A stretch of 35,137 nucleotides of DNA. It comes from a virus. The stretch is from the IMG/VR virus record IMGVR_UViG_3300032462_000032, positions 1 to 35,137 of that record; one strand, given 5' to 3'. A program made the translations under genes and the position numbers. Of this stretch, positions 15,761 through 21,807 are shown one piece after another; within the stretch, counting starts at the first letter, position 1, and every line of letters starts with the position of its first letter. The notes under the pieces were generated by a model. That model had not been told where the DNA came from. It did no database searches and saw only the letters and a list, made by a program, of their open reading frames with translations.

Positions 15761-16303
15761 ATGTCAAGAAAAGAGAAGTTAGAGTTTGCAGGAGTTATTG
15801 TTGAAATTGATCCAGAAAACCTTCGTTTCAATGAAAACAATCTGTCTCAATATATTCAGACTGAAGCTGGTTACTACGACAATTTCGGAGCTTATCTCTC
15901 ATTAGCTGAGAAGAATTTACAGAACTTCGAATTACGCCATGAAAAACTGTCGGCTGATCGATTTATTGAAGCAAAGGAGTCTGGCGGCAGTGACAAGTTA
16001 GCTGAAGCAAAGGCAAAGGCTGATCCAGATGTTGTGGCTTTTAAAGAGAAAGTTAATGATGCAAAATATGCTGTCAATAGATTGAAGCAACATTTGCGTG
16101 CTTGGGACAAGAATCACGACAACGCTCAGAGTTTGGGGCACATGCAACGCAAGATGATGGATAAGCTCAATAGTGACATCATGGGTGGCAAAGGTTACAT
16201 GCACAGCGGAGTTAATGATGATTTGATTTCAGAAACAATCAAGTCTTATAGTGAAGATGAAAAAGGCGGATTCGCAGATGACTTACGTTCTGCGATGTAC
16301 TGA
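15761..16303 (+). CDS. UvsY-like recombination mediator (tentative)
   Basis: A 180-aa, highly charged, helical protein. The sequence N-N-L-S-Q-Y..E-A-G-Y-Y-D-N-F-G-A-Y-L (residues 26-47), a charged spacer, then A-D-P-D-V-V-A-F-K-E-K-V-N-D-A-K-Y-A-V-N-R-L (about 87-108) and H-M-Q-R-K-M-M (about 127-133) has the same layout as T4 UvsY, where helices flank an 'S/ADxDV' turn and end in an 'I-Q-D-M' helix. UvsY loads UvsX on gp32-coated ssDNA, and genes resembling both partners lie downstream. The ribosome site is AAAGG. The last codon and stop (TAC TGA) are inside a solo CRISPR repeat. The assignment rests on pattern and context, not on a computed alignment. Confidence 0.45.
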   Translation: MSRKEKLEFAGVIVEIDPENLRFNENNLSQYIQTEAGYYDNFGAYLSLAEKNLQNFELRHEKLSADRFIEAKESGGSDKLAEAKAKADPDVVAFKEKVNDAKYAVNRLKQHLRAWDKNHDNAQSLGHMQRKMMDKLNSDIMGGKGYMHSGVNDDLISETIKSYSEDEKGGFADDLRSAMY

Positions 16304-16332
16304 TGCTATTCAATAGGATAGAATCAAGGCAC
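16297..16332 (+). repeat. solo CRISPR repeat, 35 of 36 identical to the array (element 3)
   Basis: GTACTGATGCTATTC, AATAGGATAG, AATCAAGGCAC. Only the third base differs from the array repeat. It lies 2.2 kb after the array in the same orientation, and contains the stop codon of the UvsY-like gene. The next bases (TTTCTTAAATTATG) are T-rich, so the hairpin could end transcription, or could be a repeat with a single downstream guide. Confidence 0.9.
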
Positions 16333-16473
16333 TTTCTTAAATTATGTAATTCATAAGTGTAGATATGTTTAAGTCCGTCATCTGCCAATTCGAATAGTTA
16401 TGAGACTAACCTCAATGATGTTTCAAGCTGGATTGCAGAGAGGAAGGCTAATGAGGAAGTTTGTTCATTCTTT

Positions 16474-16508
16474 GTGCAAATCGCTGGGAATTCCCAGCTT
16501 TTATGCAC
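16474..16508 (+). repeat. second-family hairpin element, copy 2
   Basis: GTGCAAATCGCTGGG-AATT-CCCAGCTTTTATGCAC: 35 nt, 29 or so bases in common with the element at 6735. The core stem here is a perfect GCTGGG/CCCAGC; in the other copy it is GCTGGG/CCCGGC with one G-T pair. The ends GTGC/GCAC are kept. The pairing is therefore conserved between copies with a compensating change. Confidence 0.75.
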
Positions 16509-16551
16509 TGTATGAGTGAAAGCTTGTGCCGAACTCAAATAAAACCAGATG

Positions 16552-16590
16552 AGAGACTATGCTTGTTGTGTTAACAGTATGGTCTCTTTT
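16552..16590 (+). terminator. attenuator-like hairpin
   Basis: AGAGAC (16552-16557) pairs with GTCTCT (16582-16587), with additional TAT/ATG contacts, followed by TTTTCGTTTTC. It lies 25 bp before the start of the secreted protein gene and could act as a terminator or attenuator. Confidence 0.4.
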
Positions 16591-16614
16591 CGTTTTCAAA
16601 TTACAGGTACAAAA

Positions 16615-17094
16615 ATGCTTAAAGGAATAATCACAGTAGTAGCCGTATTTTTTGTGACATCTACATCGTTTGGTGGAGAATCATGGCACGCAAAAGAATT
16701 TGAAGTTAGAGAAAAACCAAGTGTTGTCTCAACATGGCTAAAGGCTCATCCAAAGGAAGTCGCTAGATCAACTGGCGGAGAAATAATTTCTAAGGATGGA
16801 GACAATATACGATTAAGACAAGATACACAAAAAGGTATGATGGAATTCACAGTGCGTGAATCCTCTTCTGATTCTGGAGACACTTACAATTACAGTTCAA
16901 AACTTATTGAAGTTCATAGTGGATTGATTGAAGACCAAAAAACAGTAATCAAAGTTGAACCATATCGTGGTGGATCAAAAATAACGATTGAGTTGTCTGC
17001 TAGTGTTAGAAACACAAAGCCAATTACAATAAAGCCGGAATTGACAAAATCAGCAAAAGGCTTTCAACACATGCTAGAAAGAAATTTTAGATAA
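16615..17094 (+). CDS. exported hypothetical protein
   Basis: 159 aa. The frame is open from an ATG at 16549 inside an inverted repeat, but the ATG at 16615 gives a clean signal peptide: M-L-K-G-I-I-T-V-V-A-V-F-F-V-T-S-T-S-F-G-G, with cleavage likely near residue 20. AGG lies seven bases upstream. The mature part is a beta-rich domain (VVSTWLKAHPKEVARSTGG, then alternating strands to residue 135) resembling a periplasmic START/SRPBCC-like or lipid-binding fold only in general outline. Its stop shares an A with the next ATG (TAATG). It suggests a Gram-negative host with a periplasm. Function unknown. Confidence 0.6.
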   Translation: MLKGIITVVAVFFVTSTSFGGESWHAKEFEVREKPSVVSTWLKAHPKEVARSTGGEIISKDGDNIRLRQDTQKGMMEFTVRESSSDSGDTYNYSSKLIEVHSGLIEDQKTVIKVEPYRGGSKITIELSASVRNTKPITIKPELTKSAKGFQHMLERNFR

Positions 17095-17528
17095 TGAGAA
17101 GGTCCATTGAAGTAAGATCACTTTCGGATGCTCGCAAGTTTGTATGTTCTGTGCCATGGGCAGGCATTAGCATTGTTGACAATGTAGGCGAAAACCCGAT
17201 TCTTTCTAAAGAGAATCGGGTTGGTCTATTAAACATGTCATTTGAAGACATTGATTTTCCTCGACCAACAACGCCTCCTGAGTTGATATTTGACGCACAG
17301 AAGGCTAAGCAAATTTTGGATTTTGTCAAAGAGATGTGGCCGCAGGTAGAATGTTTCTTAGTTCATTGTCATGCAGGCATGTCACGATCTCCAGCCGTTG
17401 CTGCTGCAATTGAGAATATTTATCATGGTCGTGGAGAAGATAATTATTGGTTCGAAAGAAAGGTGCCGAACATGTCTGTTTATCGAACTATTTTGAACAC
17501 GCATTATGAAATATCAACATCAGTTTGA
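17094..17528 (+). CDS. dual-specificity / tyrosine phosphatase-like protein
   Basis: 144 aa with the cysteine phosphatase P-loop H-C-H-A-G-M-S-R-S (C92, R98) after a hydrophobic strand (E-C-F-L-V-H). Asp52 or Asp54 in F-E-D-I-D-F is placed to be the general acid. The layout fits small dual-specificity phosphatases, which remove phosphate from protein or other phosphoesters through a cysteinyl intermediate. It is coupled to the exported protein by TAATG and ends 25 bp inside the convergent gene. A perfect 11-bp inverted repeat lies within the coding sequence (17193-17222). Small phosphatases of this kind occur in large phages, and the target is unknown. Confidence 0.75.
   Translation: MRRSIEVRSLSDARKFVCSVPWAGISIVDNVGENPILSKENRVGLLNMSFEDIDFPRPTTPPELIFDAQKAKQILDFVKEMWPQVECFLVHCHAGMSRSPAVAAAIENIYHGRGEDNYWFERKVPNMSVYRTILNTHYEISTSV
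17193..17222. repeat. perfect 11-bp inverted repeat inside a gene
   Basis: AACCCGATTCT, 8-nt loop, AGAATCGGGTT. It is in the coding region of the phosphatase and has no T-run, so it is not a standard terminator. Confidence 0.8.
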
Positions 17529-18292
17529 GCAGGAGTTGCCTGCTTTTGTTTACGAAAATCATTAGCTAATTTTTGTTTTGCTTGAAGATTCTTTAATCGT
17601 TCTTCTGCGGCAGCTATATTGAAATCTTTCTTTGACATTGATGTGTGAGGTCCAGAGTTGGCACCGAATGTAGGTTGGATTTTTCCTTGACCCACTGTGT
17701 ATGCTTCTTTTGCGACTCGTTCTGCTGGTATAAAAACCATCAATTTTGAGACGCCAGAACTATTATCGGTAGTTGGTCTTATTTCAACACCATTTTTCGT
17801 TCTGAACGCTCTGTCGATTATTCCGCTAGTTTGCTTTATAGCGTCAAGTGCTGTTGTTTTTAGCATATCTGCTGGAATGTGATATATTTGGGTTTCATCT
17901 TGATTCATAACAAAATAATGTTTTACAGATTGTCCTTTGTAATCACGACCTTGTGTTCTTGGATTGTTTAATTGATCTGCAACTGGCAGTTTTGGATCAA
18001 AGCCAAGAATTAGTTCATATGCTATATCATCACTACCTCGACCAGTTTTTCTCAATTTAATTTGAACTGGTTCGCTGGGATTTCCGTTGAGGTATCCGTC
18101 AATTTTCAACTTAGTGTCAAGTGACATCATGTTATCGACTGTGACGATTTTGATTCCGTGATTGAGAAGTTCATCTTTAATAAATTTCTCTCCAATATCT
18201 TTTCCTTGTTTTAATCTTTCATCTTTTGATAAATGGCTGAAATCGTGTCTGACTATTCCAGTTGATTCTATGAATTTTTTAAAATTTCCCAT
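17504..18292 (-). CDS. head-targeted protein, possible PD-(D/E)xK-type nuclease
   Basis: 262 aa. It begins MGNFKKFIESTGI, matching the F-K-x-F-[LI]-E leader found at the left end of the window. Residues 30-85 hold a helix, then V-D-N-M-M-S-L-D-T-K-L-K-I-D-G-Y-L and E-P-V-Q-I-K-L-R-K. The spacing of D, then Q-x-K on the next strand fits the D-(E/Q)xK core of restriction-like nucleases; Mrr-type enzymes use Q-x-K. The C-terminal 60 residues are a lysine/alanine-rich helix. A minus-strand promoter (TTGAAA, 17 bp, TATACA) lies just upstream and would start the message within a few bases of the ATG. The nuclease idea is low confidence; the leader is clear. Confidence 0.5.
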   Translation of the reverse strand: MGNFKKFIESTGIVRHDFSHLSKDERLKQGKDIGEKFIKDELLNHGIKIVTVDNMMSLDTKLKIDGYLNGNPSEPVQIKLRKTGRGSDDIAYELILGFDPKLPVADQLNNPRTQGRDYKGQSVKHYFVMNQDETQIYHIPADMLKTTALDAIKQTSGIIDRAFRTKNGVEIRPTTDNSSGVSKLMVFIPAERVAKEAYTVGQGKIQPTFGANSGPHTSMSKKDFNIAAAEERLKNLQAKQKLANDFRKQKQATPAQTDVDIS

Positions 18293-18311
18293 ATCTTATG
18301 TATAATAAAAT

Positions 18312-18341
18312 TTGTCGAAAATTTCAATACTAAAACATAAT
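18312..18341 (+). promoter_or_regulatory. promoter of the small-RNA locus
   Basis: TTGTCG, 18 bp, CATAAT. The predicted start is near 18348. It overlaps a minus-strand promoter (TTGAAA, 17 bp, TATACA) for the divergent gene, so the two units are divergent from shared DNA. Confidence 0.45.
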
Positions 18342-18435
18342 ATGAATAGTTGTCACTATAGTATGAAAGATGGGGGTTATGTGTCTGATTGACAAGAATT
18401 AGACACAACTGCGGCTAGACATGATGTCATTACTT

Positions 18436-18471
18436 GTGCCTATGCTATTCGTAACGATAGTATCAAGGCAC
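18436..18471 (+). repeat. solo degenerate CRISPR repeat (element 4)
   Basis: GTGCCTATGCTATTC, GTAACGATAG, TATCAAGGCAC: 36 nt, 29 identical to the array repeat. The changes keep or improve pairing: GTGCC/GGCAC is 5 bp and ATGCTAT/ATAGTAT is a 7-bp stem with one G-T pair, where the array repeat has a G-A mismatch. Confidence 0.85.
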
Positions 18472-18496
18472 TCTCGAAAGTGCCTTCATCTAACTG

Positions 18497-18534
18497 AGAG
18501 TGTGACAGAAGAAAACTTCTGTCACACTCTTTTT
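18497..18534 (+). terminator. strong intrinsic terminator
   Basis: AGAGTGTGACAGAAG, loop AAAA, CTTCTGTCACACTCT: 15 perfect base pairs followed by TTTT. It ends four bases before the ATG of the next gene. Confidence 0.85.
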
Positions 18535-18538
18535 GTTT

Positions 18539-19156
18539 ATGGACTCTGAATTAATTCGCAAACAACTTGAGTTAGGCTTAATATCTCCAGATATTTTGTT
18601 GTCTGGGACCAAGCTTATAGACGAATCTTCAAGAAATGCTGGAGATTACAAGGATGGCAACTACTTGCCGTTTTATTACCATCTTGGAAAACAGCTTAAA
18701 TCAAAAAATGTTTATCAGATTGGAGCCAAACTTGGACTTGTAGGAGCATGTTTCCTTAAAAGTTGTAAGACAGTTGAAAGTTGGCTGGCGATGAACAACG
18801 ACAAAACATTTACTGTTCAAATAATTACAGCCAATTTGAAGTTAAACACGAAATATTTTAATGATATTATGCCCGGTCCTATTTCTTGTATATCATTTAC
18901 GGATGATATATTGGAAACTGAGATTCCTAATGCAAAGAAATTTTCTGGATTCGATCTTGGGTTTCTTACAGAAAACTTTGGAGAAGAAAAATATCTGAAA
19001 CATCTGAATTTCTTGTGGAAATTTTTGGTTCCAGAAGGATTATTAGTCGCAGACTATATAACAGAACATGATGTTTTTCACGAGTTTTGCAGGGTAAAAA
19101 ACCGTGAACCAATAATTTTTAACACTCGTTATGGTGTAGGCATTATCCAGAAATAA
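18539..19156 (+). CDS. SAM-dependent methyltransferase-like protein
   Basis: 205 aa. N-Y-L-P-F-Y-Y-H-L-G-K-Q-L, then V-Y-Q-I-G-A-K-L-G-L-V-G-A-C-F-L (about residues 60-75) looks like a class I methyltransferase motif I (E/Q-x-G-x-x-x-G-x-x-x). F-D-L-G-F-L (about 137) and the helix F-L-W-K-F-L-V-P-E-G-L-L-V-A-D-Y (about 160-177) match motifs IV and the strand-5 'L-x-P-G-G' region. The acidic SAM-binding residue after strand 2 is not obvious, so it may be inactive or use another ligand. The ATG follows a terminator by four bases with no ribosome site, so how it is translated is unclear; the frame also allows a TTG at 18533. Confidence 0.45.
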   Translation: MDSELIRKQLELGLISPDILLSGTKLIDESSRNAGDYKDGNYLPFYYHLGKQLKSKNVYQIGAKLGLVGACFLKSCKTVESWLAMNNDKTFTVQIITANLKLNTKYFNDIMPGPISCISFTDDILETEIPNAKKFSGFDLGFLTENFGEEKYLKHLNFLWKFLVPEGLLVADYITEHDVFHEFCRVKNREPIIFNTRYGVGIIQK

Positions 19157-19172
19157 GGTAACAGGAGAAAAA

Positions 19173-20111
19173 ATGGGATACGAAATCAATTATATTTTCC
19201 ATCCACGCAAAGAAGATGGTGGCTATAACACAGATGTCAAAGAAGACAAGACTGTTAAAGTCGGAAAAGCATTCGACGATATGCCGTTAGAGAAGTGTGC
19301 TGCTGCCATCATGGCTCAATTAGCTCGTCGAGATGTTTGGGTTGTGGATGTTAAAGTTTATGAACTCATCAAGAGCGAGATAAATTTTAAAGAGGCGGCT
19401 GATGGACGTGGGATAATCTTAAAGAACAGAAAATACAATTTGGGAAGCACTGCTGAAGCGTTGGCTGAAGATTTGATTGAAGAAATTCAGCCACAAATTC
19501 AAGGAATGATTGTTCCTCCCGGAATGCAACCTCATGAAATCGCTGCGATGCAAAGACAAAAAACTTCTACAGATATGTCAAATCTATATGACGGGAACAG
19601 TAGGGTTCCAGTAAAACAAAATCCAAGACCGCAGGTTAATCAAAACAAAGTGATTTATTATGTGTATTTTGAGCCGCTTCAATGGACGAATGAAGCTAGA
19701 AAGAACAAGTTGAGATTTACAGAAGACAAGAAATATTCTGTTCATGCTGTAATTCCTAAGAAGACTGCCACTGGCGATATAAGGTTAGATGCTCAAGAAA
19801 TTGCTTTGACTGATGATGAGGGCAAGGTAATGATTCTTGATGAGAAATACTTTACTGTAGCTGGGAGGGGGTTAATTGCAGATGAGCAATTGGGGTTTTC
19901 AGGATCAAACGGAAGAAGAGATTCAAGACCAAAGCTTATGCACGAAAACGAACTCACAATTGGCAATCATCAAGAAGAAAGGCAGCCGCAGCCTTATAAG
20001 CAGGTTCGGAGGCTTAATCAAACGGATATTCCTGCTGGAGTCCCGTTAGATGATGGAACCATACCGGAAGAATTATTTCAAGTGCCGGATTTGCGGCCTA
20101 ACAGAAGATAA
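19173..20111 (+). CDS. hypothetical phage protein in the replication block
   Basis: 312 aa, not recognised. The first 90 residues are an alpha/beta domain starting MGYEINYIFHPR, ending with VWVVDVKVYELIK. A charged linker rich in Q, P and N (residues 105-155) leads to a second beta domain (V-I-Y-Y-V-Y-F-E-P, then KYSVHAVIPKK, ITLTDDEGKVMILDEKYF), and a Pro/Arg-rich tail. The ribosome site is strong (AACAGGAGAAAAA-ATG). It lies 17 bp after the methyltransferase-like gene and 12 bp before a coiled-coil protein, so all three may be cotranscribed towards SSB. Confidence 0.6.
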   Translation: MGYEINYIFHPRKEDGGYNTDVKEDKTVKVGKAFDDMPLEKCAAAIMAQLARRDVWVVDVKVYELIKSEINFKEAADGRGIILKNRKYNLGSTAEALAEDLIEEIQPQIQGMIVPPGMQPHEIAAMQRQKTSTDMSNLYDGNSRVPVKQNPRPQVNQNKVIYYVYFEPLQWTNEARKNKLRFTEDKKYSVHAVIPKKTATGDIRLDAQEIALTDDEGKVMILDEKYFTVAGRGLIADEQLGFSGSNGRRDSRPKLMHENELTIGNHQEERQPQPYKQVRRLNQTDIPAGVPLDDGTIPEELFQVPDLRPNRR

Positions 20112-20123
20112 GAAAGAAATATT

Positions 20124-20618
20124 ATGACATCTAAACAACAAAAAAAGTTGCAGAAGCGTGTGTCTCGTGAAAGAGACACACGCAAGAAAATTCTCGTAAG
20201 ACGAGAAGCAATACGTGCTCCAATTCGCAAAGAAAAAGAAGAGATTCTTCGCCAGAAGAGAGTTAAAAAACTTCAGCGTGATTTGGAACAGTTTGATCAA
20301 GTGATGACAGATCGTGAAATGTTTGAAGCAAGTGACAATACTTTGAGTCAGCTTGAAAAGAATATTGCGATTCTTAAAGCACTAGAAGAAGAACACAATC
20401 GAGAGATAACACAAAAAGAGAAGATCAATGAGAGGCTTGAATCTGAAGGATACTACACTTTGGAAGAAAAAATGAATGCTGCTCGTGAATTTTATGAATC
20501 AGATATGGGTGTCGGCGGATCTTCTGGTGCGAGTTTTTCTGTAAACAAACCGATGAAAGACACGGCAGAAATTTCTGTAATAAAAGCTCCTTCGAATGAA
20601 TCTACAGAAATTTCTTAA
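20124..20618 (+). CDS. coiled-coil hypothetical protein
   Basis: 164 aa. Residues 1-110 are almost wholly charged helix (MTSKQQKKLQKRVSRERD and onward), strongly basic at the start and acidic later, typical of a long coiled coil. The last 40 residues are Ser/Gly/Lys-rich and probably disordered. A perfect 11-bp inverted repeat (20156-20183) lies about 30 bases after the ATG. Its position just before SSB would suit a helicase loader or scaffold, but no motif supports this. Confidence 0.6.
   Translation: MTSKQQKKLQKRVSRERDTRKKILVRREAIRAPIRKEKEEILRQKRVKKLQRDLEQFDQVMTDREMFEASDNTLSQLEKNIAILKALEEEHNREITQKEKINERLESEGYYTLEEKMNAAREFYESDMGVGGSSGASFSVNKPMKDTAEISVIKAPSNESTEIS
20156..20183. repeat. perfect 11-bp inverted repeat near a gene start
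   Basis: GCGTGTGTCTC, loop GTGAAA, GAGACACACGC, within the early codons of the coiled-coil gene. In RNA it would be a very stable hairpin 33 nt after the ATG. Confidence 0.85.
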
Positions 20619-20634
20619 ACAATGCTAAAGTCCA

Positions 20635-20663
20635 TTGACCCGTTTTGCGAAAAGAACTATAAC
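20635..20663 (+). promoter_or_regulatory. sigma70-like promoter of the SSB gene
   Basis: TTGACC, 17 bp, TATAAC. The start near 20670 would give a leader of about 49 nt, ending with the ribosome site GGAG. Confidence 0.65.
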
Positions 20664-20718
20664 ATAAACATCTGAAACACATTGTTACAGATACTTTTCT
20701 ATTTACGGAGTAAAAACC

Positions 20719-21723
20719 ATGTCAGATTTTGGAACACTCGATCTCGAAGAAATGATGGGCGAAGACGCTCGTCTCAGTGAATCTGGTCAAGCGAATTTTC
20801 TTGACCAGTTCGTCCCAATGCCGGATGTAAAGCCCGGACAAACAGGCACTCTTTGTATACGAATTTTGCCCCCAGTGCGTTCTGGGAAGCTTTATCAGTA
20901 TAACAGAACCCATAAAATGAACGGTCGCAGCATTCATTGCCCTCGTCCGCTCGTTAATGGAAAATGGGAACGATCCATTGCCTGTCCTGTTTGTGATTAT
21001 TACAGTGGTCTGTGGGCACAAGCGGACAAGTTGGAGAAAGCTGGTCATGTTAATGAAGCCAATAAGCTAAAAGAAGAGGCTCGTAACATTAAGCCAGTTG
21101 AGCGTTACTATTACAACGCAATCGTCCGTTCAATGCCGGGTGATGGGGGAGCAATCCTGACGAACGTCGGGCCACGAATTCTTAGCGTAGGCAAGTTGTT
21201 GCATAAGCAACTTATTCGTGCCATTGTTGGAGAAGAAGGTGATCCAGATTCTAAGCTGGGCAACTTCACAGACCTCAAGTCTGGTTATGACTTCATCATT
21301 CGAAAGGAAGTCACCAGTGGAGACGGTTTTCCGAAGTATGATCGGTCTGGTTTCGCTCGCAGCACTTCTCCTGCTGGAAATCCAGAAGAAGTTAAGAAGT
21401 GGGCAGAAGCACTTCACGACTTGACAAAACTTCGCAATCCTCGTGATCTTGAAGTTTTGGAAAAAGAACTAGCGATCCATCGTGGATTGATTCCTGATGA
21501 TTTCGAGAAGTTCGATACTAACAGTTTTGATGCCAAGTGGGGCAAGAAGGCTGCTGAAGAAGTGCAAGAATTGATGGATCACAAGCCGGGCGGTGTGTCC
21601 GTTCCTGCTGGAGTTCCAGCCTCTGAAACAGTCGCCTCTGAAACAAGCGTCTCGACAAAGAGCGAAGATATTCCCATCGAAGATGAGGATTTCTTAAGTG
21701 CTCTTGAAGATATGGAAAAGTAA
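20719..21723 (+). CDS. gp32-like single-stranded DNA-binding protein
   Basis: 334 aa. The core has the T4 gp32-type zinc site: H65, then C74, C89 and C92 (A-C-P-V-C-D-Y-Y), matching His64, Cys77, Cys87 and Cys90 of T4 gp32. The OB-fold strand L-C-I-R-I-L-P-P precedes it and V-E-R-Y-Y-Y-N-A-I-V-R follows. The C-terminus is acidic with a final E-D-E-D-F-L-S-A-L-E-D-M-E-K, the typical protein-interaction tail. The protein coats ssDNA at forks and recombination intermediates and should work with the UvsX and UvsY-like proteins next to it. It has its own promoter, a good ribosome site (GGAG) and a strong terminator directly after, as expected for an abundant protein. Confidence 0.9.
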   Translation: MSDFGTLDLEEMMGEDARLSESGQANFLDQFVPMPDVKPGQTGTLCIRILPPVRSGKLYQYNRTHKMNGRSIHCPRPLVNGKWERSIACPVCDYYSGLWAQADKLEKAGHVNEANKLKEEARNIKPVERYYYNAIVRSMPGDGGAILTNVGPRILSVGKLLHKQLIRAIVGEEGDPDSKLGNFTDLKSGYDFIIRKEVTSGDGFPKYDRSGFARSTSPAGNPEEVKKWAEALHDLTKLRNPRDLEVLEKELAIHRGLIPDDFEKFDTNSFDAKWGKKAAEEVQELMDHKPGGVSVPAGVPASETVASETSVSTKSEDIPIEDEDFLSALEDMEK

Positions 21724-21735
21724 ACCTTTTCTAAA

Positions 21736-21770
21736 GAGGAGCGGATGAGTAGTCCGCTCCTCATTTTTTT
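21736..21770 (+). terminator. intrinsic terminator after SSB
   Basis: GAGGAGCGGA, 7-nt loop, TCCGCTCCTC, then ATTTTTTT: a 10-bp perfect stem with a T7 run. Confidence 0.9.
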
Positions 21771-21807
21771 ACTAAAAGCTTGTTTTAAGAGGGATATTAT
21801 TATTATT

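Larger units (their letters stand above)
16333..16614 (+). other. non-coding gap with two structured elements
   Basis: Apart from the hairpin element at 16474 and the inverted repeat at 16552, I see only short frames (34 codons at 16414; 20 codons at 16512) with no ribosome site. Neither is called as a gene. Confidence 0.5.
18348..18534 (+). ncRNA. small structured RNA containing a solo repeat
   Basis: About 187 nt from promoter to terminator without a sensible gene. In order: TGTGTCT/AGACACA hairpin (about 18380-18408), the degenerate CRISPR repeat (18436-18471), a short linker, AGTGCCTT, which is complementary to AAGGCACT at the repeat's 3' end (8 bp, loop of about 6), and a 15-bp terminator. 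The repeat can therefore fold on itself or open to pair with the downstream arm. The unit looks like a crRNA-like or tracr-like RNA with its own promoter and terminator. A plain 5' regulator of the next gene is the alternative. Confidence 0.5.

Noticed and set aside
16333-16368. TAATTCATAAGTGTAGAT after solo repeat 3, close to the Cas12a handle
   Set aside because: The 5' TCTAC arm needed to pair with GTAGA is missing, so no handle hairpin can form; similarity is probably chance.
16414-16518. 34-codon frame through the second-family hairpin (reads SLGIPSFYAL; the 6735 copy reads SLGIPGFYGT in another frame)
   Set aside because: No ribosome site, copies are in different frames relative to neighbours, and the compensating stem change favours structure over coding.
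16512-16574. 20-codon leader peptide (MSESLCRTQIKPDERLCLLC) before an attenuator-like hairpin
   Set aside because: There is no ribosome site and no run of a single regulatory codon; kept only as a note.
21745-21807. Longer N-terminus for UvsX
   Set aside because: The upstream ATG is inside the SSB terminator stem; RecA-like sequence starts after 21808.
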